Shown here piece by piece: positions 32,148-38,304 of a stretch of 38,304 bases of DNA. This DNA is from an uncultured Eubacteriales bacterium (GTDB lineage Bacteria > Bacillota > Clostridia > Oscillospirales > Acutalibacteraceae): positions 1-38,304 of the forward strand of contig CASGAS010000009.1 in NCBI GenBank assembly GCA_949299505.1, read 5' to 3'. Below the pieces are notes generated by a model that saw nothing but the letters and a program-made list of their open reading frames with translations, had not been told where the DNA came from and searched no databases. The translations under genes and the position numbers were made by a program. Position 1 is the stretch's first letter. The number at the start of each line of letters is the position of its first letter.

Positions 32148-32900
32148 ATGGCGGGCGAAACCATCAAATTGCAGAAATATTTAGCGGATCACGGCATCGC
32201 TTCGCGGCGCAAGTGCGAGGATTTGATTGCCGCGGGCGCGGTGCGCATCAATGGGCGCACGGCAAAGGTTGGCGACCGCGTTGCGCCCGGCGCGGACCGG
32301 GTCACGGTGCGCGGCCGTCCGGTGGCGGCGCAGGAACCGCCGGTCTATTACATGCTGCATAAGCCGCGCGGCTACATCACGACGATGCAGGACGAAAAAG
32401 GGCGAAAATGCGTAGCGGAGCTGATTGCGGGCATCCCGCAGCGCGTTTTCCCAATCGGCCGGCTGGACCGGGAGTCCGAGGGGCTTTTGCTTTTGACGAA
32501 TGACGGCGCGTTCGCCAACCTTTTGGCGCATCCGTCGTCGCACGTTTCAAAAACCTACCGTGTTACGGTGCGCGGCGGCGTAACGCAGGCGCAGGCAGCG
32601 GCGCTGTCGGACGGCGTTGTCATCGACGGCCGCGCGACCTTGCCCGCGGAGGTTCGGGTCCTGACTGCAGACACGACAAGAACGGTTTTGGAAATTGTCC
32701 TGCGCGAGGGACGCAACCGGCAAATCCGGAAAATGTGCGAGGCGGTCGGGCTTGACGTGGCGCGCCTTAAGCGCACCAAAATCGGCGCGGTTAAGCTGGG
32801 CATGCTCAAAGCCGGCGCCTGGCGGCCTTTAACGCAGGCGGAGGTACACGCGCTGCGGACTTCTGCCGAGAAAGGGGGGCGCCGCCATGCTGTTTTGTAA
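32148..32900 (+). CDS. rluB: 23S rRNA pseudouridine synthase, RluB family
   Basis: Makes pseudouridine near U2605 of 23S rRNA. 250 residues from ATG 32148, with GGGAG 4-8 bases upstream. The S4 domain (LQKYLADHGIASRRKCEDLIAAGAVRING) is followed by the core with GRLDRESEGLLLLTNDG (catalytic Asp) and REGRNRQIRKMCEAVG. The longer linker and C-terminal strands distinguish it from the RsuA-type enzyme at 17763. Its end overlaps the next gene by 14 bases. In B. subtilis the counterpart (ypuL) also lies downstream of dacB. Confidence 0.93.
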   Translation: MAGETIKLQKYLADHGIASRRKCEDLIAAGAVRINGRTAKVGDRVAPGADRVTVRGRPVAAQEPPVYYMLHKPRGYITTMQDEKGRKCVAELIAGIPQRVFPIGRLDRESEGLLLLTNDGAFANLLAHPSSHVSKTYRVTVRGGVTQAQAAALSDGVVIDGRATLPAEVRVLTADTTRTVLEIVLREGRNRQIRKMCEAVGLDVARLKRTKIGAVKLGMLKAGAWRPLTQAEVHALRTSAEKGGRRHAVL

Positions 32901-33276
32901 GCCGTTTGGCAACAACGAAGCCATTTCCGAGCTGTTCCCGGACGAGCCGTTGGATTCCCAAAACGTCTACGGCGCCTACGAGCTTTTTGACCGGGAAAAG
33001 CCGGCCGGAAAAGCGCTTGTCTTAGTCTGCGGCACGCGGTGCGCGATTGCGCGGCTGTCCTTTTCGGGCGGCGATTTACAGGGACTCGAGCTTTTGGTGC
33101 GCGCCTGCCTGCATTTTGCGGCGAACCGCGGCGCATATACGGCGTGCTGCGCTTTGCCGGAATTTAGAAAGACGCTTCTTTCGCTCGGATTTCGCGAAAC
33201 GGACGGCGTATTTTCCGGCGATATACCGACGCTTTTGCAGGGAAGCTGCGGGCAGTGCGGCGCGCCAAACGGTTGA
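32887..33276 (+). CDS. Small conserved-looking protein of unknown function, GNAT-like half
   Basis: 129 residues; I do not recognise the family firmly. The segment from LVLVCGTRCAIARLSFSGGD to LLVRACLHFAANRGAYTACCALPEFRKTLLSLGFRETD has the order of a GNAT acetyltransferase C-terminal half (strand, helix, strand, then LGF-type turn), but the acetyl-CoA loop RxxGxG/A is not evident. It ends with a CGQC pair (CxxC) in GSCGQCGAPNG, which could bind metal or form a disulfide. Seven or more Cys in 129 residues is unusual. It overlaps rluB by 14 bases with a GGGGGG ribosome site; codon use matches neighbours, so it is likely a real gene. Confidence 0.65.
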   Translation: MLFCKPFGNNEAISELFPDEPLDSQNVYGAYELFDREKPAGKALVLVCGTRCAIARLSFSGGDLQGLELLVRACLHFAANRGAYTACCALPEFRKTLLSLGFRETDGVFSGDIPTLLQGSCGQCGAPNG

Positions 33277-33301
33277 CAGCCGGGGAAAAGCGTTGTACAA
33301 T
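33273..33301 (+). promoter_or_regulatory. Strong sigma-A promoter of the yicC-remA-gmk operon
   Basis: TTGACA (33273-33278), 17 bases, TACAAT (33296-33301): eleven of twelve consensus bases at ideal spacing. It overlaps the stop of the preceding gene. Confidence 0.85.
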
Positions 33302-33332
33302 AAGCCGATATGCTTTTTAGGGGATTTTTGCT

Positions 33333-34211
33333 ATGATCAACAGCATGACCGGTTTTGGCCGGTCGCAGCAGACGGTTTCGGGCATGACGGTTACCGTCGA
33401 GCTCAAAAGCGTCAATCATCGCTATTTTGAGTTTGCGGCTCGCGTGCCGCGCAATTATGCCTTTTTAGAGGAAAAGCTGAAAAGCTTTTTTGCTTCCGCG
33501 GTTGCCCGCGGCAAGGCGGAATGCTTTGTCGGGATTGAGGACCCGGAAAGCGACGCGGTCGAGGTTACGGTCAATACGGCGCTGGCGCGCGGCTATATGG
33601 AGGCGTTCCAGACGCTTTCCGAGCTTGCCGGGACGAACGAGCAGGCGTCCGCCTCCACGCTGTCGCGCTTTCCGGACGTGCTGTCCGTACATAAGGCGCA
33701 GCCGGACGAGGCGCGCGTGTGGGAGGCGGTCCGGCAGACCGCCGCGCTTGCGCTCGAGCAGTTCCTTTCCATGCGCAAAACCGAGGGCGAAAAGCTGCGG
33801 GCGGATATTCTGTCCCGCGCCGAGCGCATTGAAACGCTGGTCGGCTTTGTGGAATCCCGCTCGCCGCAAACGGTGCGTGAATATAACGAAAAATTGCGCC
33901 GCCGTATGGAAGAACTGCTGCACGACGCCAATGTGGACGAGCAGCGCCTTTTGACGGAAGCCGCTATATTTGCGGATAAGGTTGCGGTTGACGAGGAAAC
34001 GGTCCGGCTGCGCAGCCACCTTTCCCAGCTTCGTCAGTTTTTGGACGCCGACGAACCCATCGGCCGAAAAATGGATTTTCTGGTGCAGGAAATCAACCGC
34101 GAGGCGAACACCATCGGCTCGAAAGCGCAGGACGTGGAAATCGCGAAGACCGTGATTGAAATCAAGGCGGAAGTGGAAAAGATTCGCGAACAGGTGCAGA
34201 ACATCGAATAA
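33333..34211 (+). CDS. yicC: YicC/YloC family endoribonuclease
   Basis: 292 residues, typical length. The N-terminus MINSMTGFGRSQQTV and SVNHRYFEFAARVPRNYAFLE and the C-terminal GRKMDFLVQEINREANTIGSKAQDVEIA are the family's signatures. Members have been reported as endoribonucleases acting on small RNAs or mRNA in E. coli and Bacillus. The first gene of the conserved string yloC-remA-gmk-rpoZ, read from the strong promoter just upstream. A GGGG stretch lies about 10 bases before the ATG and is a weak ribosome site. Confidence 0.94.
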   Translation: MINSMTGFGRSQQTVSGMTVTVELKSVNHRYFEFAARVPRNYAFLEEKLKSFFASAVARGKAECFVGIEDPESDAVEVTVNTALARGYMEAFQTLSELAGTNEQASASTLSRFPDVLSVHKAQPDEARVWEAVRQTAALALEQFLSMRKTEGEKLRADILSRAERIETLVGFVESRSPQTVREYNEKLRRRMEELLHDANVDEQRLLTEAAIFADKVAVDEETVRLRSHLSQLRQFLDADEPIGRKMDFLVQEINREANTIGSKAQDVEIAKTVIEIKAEVEKIREQVQNIE

Positions 34212-34232
34212 CACGGCGGAGGAGTTCTTCAC

Positions 34233-34493
34233 ATGAAATTGATAAACATCGGTTTTGGCAACGCCGTGAACGCCGACCGCGTGCTGGCGGTTGTTTCACC
34301 GGACTCCGCGCCGGTTAAGCGCATGGTCCAGGAGGCGCGGGAAAGGAAGCTGCTGATTGATGCGACCCAGGGCCGCCGGACGCGCGCCGTGCTGGTTTTG
34401 GACAGCGATCATGTGGTCCTGACCTACTTGCAGACAGAGACGATTTTGGCGCGCTTCAATTCGGACGGCGCAGAGACGGGAGGCGGCGAATGA
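34233..34493 (+). CDS. remA: Extracellular-matrix regulator RemA (DUF370)
   Basis: 86 residues. In B. subtilis RemA is a small DNA-binding regulator that activates matrix and osmoprotection genes. Family pattern: [56 protein letters not shown] and the QTETILARF end. GGAGG precedes the ATG by 7-10 bases. It overlaps gmk by 4 bases. Its targets in this organism are unknown; in Clostridia the gene is often kept only as part of this operon. Confidence 0.94.
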   Translation: MKLINIGFGNAVNADRVLAVVSPDSAPVKRMVQEARERKLLIDATQGRRTRAVLVLDSDHVVLTYLQTETILARFNSDGAETGGGE

Positions 34494-35065
34494 GCAGCGG
34501 AAAGCTTGTTTTATTTTCCGGGCCCTCCGGCGTCGGGAAGGATACGTTATTGGATTTGCTTGTGCGCCTGCGGCCGCAGCTGCAGCGCTCCGTATCTTTG
34601 ACGACCCGCGCGCCGCGCGCCGGCGAAGTGGACGGCGTGGATTACTTTTTTGTAACGCCGCAGCAGTTTGCAAAAATGCAGGCGGACGGAGATGTTCTGG
34701 AGTTTGCGCAGTACGGCGACAACCTGTACGGCACGCCCAAGCCGCCGGTGGACGCCTGGCTTGCCGCTGGCAAAACGGTGATTTTGAAAATCGAAGTCCA
34801 GGGCGCGGAAAAAATCAAACGTCTGTATCCGCAGGCGCTTTCCGTTTTTATTCTTCCGCCCTCGCAGCAGGTGCTTGAAAAACGGCTGCGCGACCGCGGC
34901 ACGGAAAACGAGCAGGAGCTTGCAAAGCGTCTTGCGATTGCGAAAGAGGAGCTGCGCAAAAGCGCGTCGTATGATTATCGCATTGTAAACGATGATCTTG
35001 AGCGCGCCGCTCAGGAATTTTTATCCATATTAGATTCAGCTGATCATGCAGAAGTGAGGGAATGA
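34490..35065 (+). CDS. gmk: Guanylate kinase
   Basis: Phosphorylates GMP to GDP with ATP, the nucleotide salvage and (p)ppGpp-precursor step. 191 residues. P-loop [11 protein letters not shown], the GMP-binding [31 protein letters not shown] and the Asp/Arg lid segment [17 protein letters not shown] are as expected. The start overlaps remA and the stop overlaps a possible rpoZ start, so three genes are coupled. Confidence 0.97.
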   Translation: MSSGKLVLFSGPSGVGKDTLLDLLVRLRPQLQRSVSLTTRAPRAGEVDGVDYFFVTPQQFAKMQADGDVLEFAQYGDNLYGTPKPPVDAWLAAGKTVILKIEVQGAEKIKRLYPQALSVFILPPSQQVLEKRLRDRGTENEQELAKRLAIAKEELRKSASYDYRIVNDDLERAAQEFLSILDSADHAEVRE

Positions 35066-35067
35066 TT

Positions 35068-35286
35068 ATGTTCAATCCGGATTTGAAAAACGTACTCAAA
35101 GGAAATGTGAGCCGGTATTCTCTTGTTACGGCGACGGCCAAGCTGGCGCGGGAGATTTCGGACCAGGCGCTGGAGGACGGCGAGATTATGACGGAAAAAC
35201 CCGTCAGCGTCGCGCTGGATGAGCTGATTGAAGGCAAGTATAGAATCGTGGAGCCCACAGAAGAGGCGAAAGACGACGAAGATTGA
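35068..35286 (+). CDS. rpoZ: RNA polymerase omega subunit
   Basis: Small RNA polymerase subunit that aids assembly. 72 residues from ATG 35068: GAGGG ends 7 bases before it, whereas ATG 35062 is 1 base from the site. Recognised by NPDLKNVLKGNVSRYSLVTATAKLAREI and the KPVSVALDELIEGKYRI region. The tail is acidic. The next gene, priA, begins 16 bases after the stop. In B. subtilis coaBC lies between rpoZ and priA but is absent here. Confidence 0.93.
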   Translation: MFNPDLKNVLKGNVSRYSLVTATAKLAREISDQALEDGEIMTEKPVSVALDELIEGKYRIVEPTEEAKDDED

Positions 35287-35302
35287 CGGACGGGGTGATC
35301 GA

Positions 35303-37765
35303 ATGCCGGAGCAAATTGCGAAAGTGGCTGTTGAAAACGCTGCTTTCAGCTTTGACGACGCGTTCGATTACGCTATCCCGGCGCCGCTGATGAACCGGGT
35401 TCGGCCGGGCGTCCGCGTGCTTGTCCCGTTCGGAAAGGGCAGCCGCCGCAGGCAGGGCCTTGTTTTCGCGCTGCGGGACAAGAAAGAGGCTTCCAAACCG
35501 CTTAAGTCGATTTCGGAAGTGCTCGACGAAGCCCCGCTGCTGAATGCAGAGCTTTTACGTTTAGCCGTATTTCTGAAGACACACACCTTTTGCACGCTGT
35601 TTGAAGCTGCAAAGGCGATGCTGCCTTCGGGAATAGGGCTTCATTTTGTTTTATCGTATCTTGCCAACCCGGAGCTTATTGCAGAGGCGGCGGAGCCGGA
35701 TATGACGGATAAGCAGCGGCAGGTTTACCGCCATTTGAAAGAGCAGGGCGTCTATGTGCGGCGCGACCGCGTTTTGCAGGCGTTGGGCCTGCGCACGGAC
35801 GACGATGTTCTGGAGCAGATGACAAAAAAAGGCTGGCTGCTTTGCAACACGGATTTGCAGCGCCGCGTCGGCGACGCAACCGTAAAAATGGCATGTTTGT
35901 CGGAGGCGTACTGCAACGGGGAGCTTGCGTGCAAGCTGACCAAAAAGCAGAAAGAGGTCGTTTCCCTTTTGGAAACGGCCGGGAGCGCATCCGTTAAGGA
36001 AATCTGCTATTTTTCCGGCGTTACAGCGGCGGTCATCACTTCTCTGACGGCGAAAGGGGTCGTGCTGCAATACCAAACCGAGACGTTTCGCAGACCGCAG
36101 ACCGCGTCTGCGCAGCAGGACCTTGCGCGCGCGCAAATCCGTTTAACGGACGAGCAGCGCCGCGCCTATGACGGCCTGCTTTCGCAAATGCGGCAGGAGA
36201 ACCCCGGCACGGCGCTTTTGTACGGGGTCACCGGGTCCGGAAAAACGCAGATTTACATGCGGCTGCTGGACGCATGCCTTGAAGCGGGCAGGACCGCGAT
36301 TATCATGGTTCCGGAGATTTCCCTGACGCCGCAGATGCTCTCGCTGTTTTACGCCCGATACGGAGAGACGGTCGCCGTGTTTCACAGCGCGCTCTCCATG
36401 GGCGAGCGCCTGGACGAGTGGAAGCGGGTAAAGCGCGGCGAAGCCAAAATAGCCCTGGGCACGCGTTCCGCCGTCTTTGCGCCTTTGGAAAACATCGGGC
36501 TCGTTGTGCTCGACGAAGAACAGGAGCATACCTACAAATCGGAAATGACGCCCCGGTATCACGCGCGTGACGTTGCGCAGTTCCGTGCGGCGGAGCACCG
36601 CGCGCTTGTCTTGCTCGCTTCGGCTACGCCGTCTTTGGAAAGCTATTCGCGCGCCAAAAGCGGGCGTTACGCGTTGTACACGCTGGACAATCGTTTCGGA
36701 AAGGCTGTTTTGCCCAAGGTGGAAACGATTCCCATGTCCCTTGGGAACGACGATTTGCTCAGCGAGGCGCTGCGCGGGGAAATTCAGGCGACATTGGATG
36801 CAGGGGAACAGGCGATTCTTTTGCTCAATCGACGCGGCTACAATACGTTTGCGGCGTGCTCCGCCTGCGGCAAGGTCATGACCTGCCCGCATTGCAGCAT
36901 TTCCCTGACGTACCATGCGCGCAATCATAGGCTGATGTGCCATTATTGCGGGTACTCTGAGCCGTTTACCGACCTTTGCCGCCACTGCGGCGAAAAACAG
37001 GTCCGCTTTTCCGGAAGCGGCACGCAGCGGCTCGAGGACGCGCTCTCCGCCGCCTTTCCGCAGGCGCGGCTTTTGCGGCTGGACACCGATGCGGCGGCTT
37101 CCAGAGTTTCTTTTGAAAACGCACTAAAAAAATTCACAAATTTCGAGTATGATATTATGGTCGGTACGCAAATGGTCGCAAAAGGGCTGGATTTCCCGAA
37201 TGTGACGCTTGTCGGCGTTGTTTCGATTGATCAGATGCTGTATAACGACGACTATAAAAGCGCCGAGCGGACGTTTGACTTGCTGACGCAGGTCGTCGGC
37301 CGCGCCGGACGCGGGGAAAAGCCCGGCCGCGCGCTGATTCAGACAGCTTTTCCGGACAATGAGATTATCCGTCTTGCAAGCCGGCAGGATTTTCCGGCGT
37401 TCTACGAACTGGAAATTCGGATTCGGCAGACCATGGTCTATCCGCCGTACTGCGATATTTGCGTCTTCGGCTTTACCGGGAGCGACGAAATGCGCACGCG
37501 TGCCGGCGCCCAGGCGTTTTTGGAGCGGCTAAAGACGCTGCACGGCGAACAGTTTTCCGATTTGCAGATTATCGTGCTCGGACCCATTGCCCCCAGACTT
37601 GCGCGCGTCGCGGGGAAGTATCGGTTCCGCGTATTGCTCAAAGGCCGAAACGGCCGGCGTTTTCGTGCGTTTGTCAGCACGCTTTTGAAAGATTTTGCCA
37701 AGCAAACGGCGTTCTCCCGCTCTGTCACGGTTACGGCGGATCTGAACCCGGAAAGTATCTATTGA
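35303..37765 (+). CDS. priA: Primosomal protein PriA, replication restart helicase
   Basis: Superfamily 2 DNA helicase that reloads the replisome at stalled forks. 820 residues from ATG 35303 (GGGGTGATC upstream; frame open further but unsupported). The N-terminal 3' DNA-binding domain starts AKVAVENAAFSFDDAFDYAIP. A winged-helix region follows (about 170-260). The helicase core has Walker A (GVTGSGKTQIYMRLL), VPEISLTPQM and the DEEQ box (DEEQEHTYKSE). Eight Cys in four pairs (CSACG, CPHC, CHYCG, CRHCG) bind two zinc ions. VGTQMVAKGLDFPNVTLVGV and GRAGRGEKPGRALIQT are helicase motifs V and VI. Directly precedes def. Confidence 0.97.
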   Translation: MPEQIAKVAVENAAFSFDDAFDYAIPAPLMNRVRPGVRVLVPFGKGSRRRQGLVFALRDKKEASKPLKSISEVLDEAPLLNAELLRLAVFLKTHTFCTLFEAAKAMLPSGIGLHFVLSYLANPELIAEAAEPDMTDKQRQVYRHLKEQGVYVRRDRVLQALGLRTDDDVLEQMTKKGWLLCNTDLQRRVGDATVKMACLSEAYCNGELACKLTKKQKEVVSLLETAGSASVKEICYFSGVTAAVITSLTAKGVVLQYQTETFRRPQTASAQQDLARAQIRLTDEQRRAYDGLLSQMRQENPGTALLYGVTGSGKTQIYMRLLDACLEAGRTAIIMVPEISLTPQMLSLFYARYGETVAVFHSALSMGERLDEWKRVKRGEAKIALGTRSAVFAPLENIGLVVLDEEQEHTYKSEMTPRYHARDVAQFRAAEHRALVLLASATPSLESYSRAKSGRYALYTLDNRFGKAVLPKVETIPMSLGNDDLLSEALRGEIQATLDAGEQAILLLNRRGYNTFAACSACGKVMTCPHCSISLTYHARNHRLMCHYCGYSEPFTDLCRHCGEKQVRFSGSGTQRLEDALSAAFPQARLLRLDTDAAASRVSFENALKKFTNFEYDIMVGTQMVAKGLDFPNVTLVGVVSIDQMLYNDDYKSAERTFDLLTQVVGRAGRGEKPGRALIQTAFPDNEIIRLASRQDFPAFYELEIRIRQTMVYPPYCDICVFGFTGSDEMRTRAGAQAFLERLKTLHGEQFSDLQIIVLGPIAPRLARVAGKYRFRVLLKGRNGRRFRAFVSTLLKDFAKQTAFSRSVTVTADLNPESIY

Positions 37766-37775
37766 GGTGAGAACA

Positions 37776-38264
37776 ATGGCGATTCGTAATATTCGCAAAA
37801 AAGGCGACCCGATTTTGAAGCTGAAAAGCCGCCCGGTCGAACGGTTTGACGAGCGGTTTTTGACGCTTTTGGACGATATGCGGGAGACCATGTACCACGC
37901 AGACGGCTGCGGCCTTGCGGCGGTACAGGTCGGGGTGCTCAAACGCGCGGTCGTCATAGACGTCGGCGACGGGCTGATTGAATTGATCAACCCGGAAATC
38001 GTCGAAAAACGCGGCGAGCAGCTCGAGGCGGAGGGCTGCCTGTCGCTGCCCGGCGAGCAGGGCATAACGCTTCGTCCGCAGTATGTAAAAGTCCGCGCCC
38101 AGGACCGGACCGGGACCGTTCGCGAATGGGAGGGCGAAAATTTGCTGGCGCGCGCCATGTGCCATGAAATCGACCATCTGGACGGAATTCTGTATACGCA
38201 GCGGCTGGCGCCGAAGGAAGCGTTGGAACGCTTTCAAAAAGAACATCCGGAAATGGAGAGATAA
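37776..38264 (+). CDS. def: Peptide deformylase
   Basis: Removes the formyl group from the N-terminal methionine of new proteins. 162 residues from ATG 37776 (GAGGTGAG 5-8 bases upstream). All three metal-site motifs are present: GCGLAAVQVG (motif I), EGCLSLP with the Cys ligand (motif II) and CHEIDHLDG with the HExxH pair (motif III). Directly followed by fmt, which adds the formyl group, the standard def-fmt pairing. Confidence 0.97.
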   Translation: MAIRNIRKKGDPILKLKSRPVERFDERFLTLLDDMRETMYHADGCGLAAVQVGVLKRAVVIDVGDGLIELINPEIVEKRGEQLEAEGCLSLPGEQGITLRPQYVKVRAQDRTGTVREWEGENLLARAMCHEIDHLDGILYTQRLAPKEALERFQKEHPEMER

Positions 38265-38266
38265 AC

Positions 38267-38304
38267 ATGCGCGTTGTTTTTATGGGCACGCCGGACTTTG
38301 CCGT
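38267..38304 (+). CDS. fmt: Methionyl-tRNA formyltransferase (5' end only)
   Basis: Only the first 12 or so codons lie in the window: MRVVFMGTPDFAV, the diagnostic start of Fmt, which formylates initiator Met-tRNA. GGAGAG lies 6 bases upstream. It starts 2 bases after def; the rest is beyond the window. Confidence 0.88.
   Translation, partial: MRVVFMGTPDFA

Noticed and set aside
1-38304. CRISPR arrays, insertion sequences, tRNA/rRNA genes, prophage or defence systems
   Set aside because: No regularly spaced repeats, transposase or integrase motifs, or RNA gene signatures were seen on either strand; gene content is core metabolism and sporulation.

Overview
The window is a chromosomal segment of a low-G+C-phylum but GC-rich endospore former. 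It most likely comes from class Clostridia, in the Oscillospiraceae/Acutalibacteraceae/Ethanoligenenaceae neighbourhood. This is inferred from gene content: spo0A, spoIVB, ytfJ/gerW, cdaA-cdaR, remA, an HPr with both His15 and Ser46, and gene orders known from Bacillus and Clostridium. Coding density is very high, almost every gene is on the + strand, many neighbours overlap by 1-4 bases, and no gap without a gene exceeds 300 bases. I saw no rRNA, tRNA, CRISPR array, prophage or insertion sequence. The window looks like core genome rather than an accessory island.

Layout. 1-4318: 3' part of dnaE, then pfkA and shikimate kinase, closed by a clear terminator. 4456-6670: the sporulation pair spoIVB-spo0A, each with its own control signals. 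6711-7679 (-): dusB, divergent from polA (7817-10378) across a short region with back-to-back promoters. 10383-11249: a single ORF joining an arginine-phosphatase-like domain to a RimI-like acetyltransferase. 11360-12415: a membrane-anchored polysaccharide deacetylase whose promoter lies between two perfectly inverted Spo0A boxes. 12692-12955: HPr. 13043-18473: uvrC, a HAD phosphatase, rsmD, coaD, a coiled-coil protein, a DUF4830 protein and an RsuA-type pseudouridine synthase. 18556-19931: a DUF3343 putative sulfur/selenium carrier and a cysteine-desulfurase-like enzyme. 20011-27650: cdaA-cdaR (c-di-AMP synthesis), a repeat-bearing lipoprotein, a response regulator/sensor kinase pair, a DUF1385 membrane protein and prmC. 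27681-30868: site-2 protease, scpA-scpB (condensin), DUF2953 protein and ytfJ. 31004-33276: D-Ala-D-Ala carboxypeptidase, rluB and a small unknown gene. 33333-38304: yicC-remA-gmk-rpoZ-priA-def-fmt, the last truncated by the window end.

How the genes fit together. Several clusters recall Bacillus subtilis gene order (spoIVB-spo0A; scpA-scpB...dacB...rluB; yloC-remA-gmk-rpoZ...priA-def-fmt) with pieces missing here (no spmAB, no coaBC). Sporulation links recur. The receiver domain of Spo0A is unusual. Paired Spo0A boxes flank the deacetylase promoter. SigE-like promoter candidates precede spoIVB and the carboxypeptidase gene.

The most unusual items are the phosphatase-RimI fusion, the divergent Spo0A receiver, the inverted 0A-box pair, the lipoprotein with a repeat of about 54 residues placed between the c-di-AMP genes and a two-component system, and a promoter embedded in a terminator stem before cdaA. 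I do not see a clear new multi-gene defence or mobile system.
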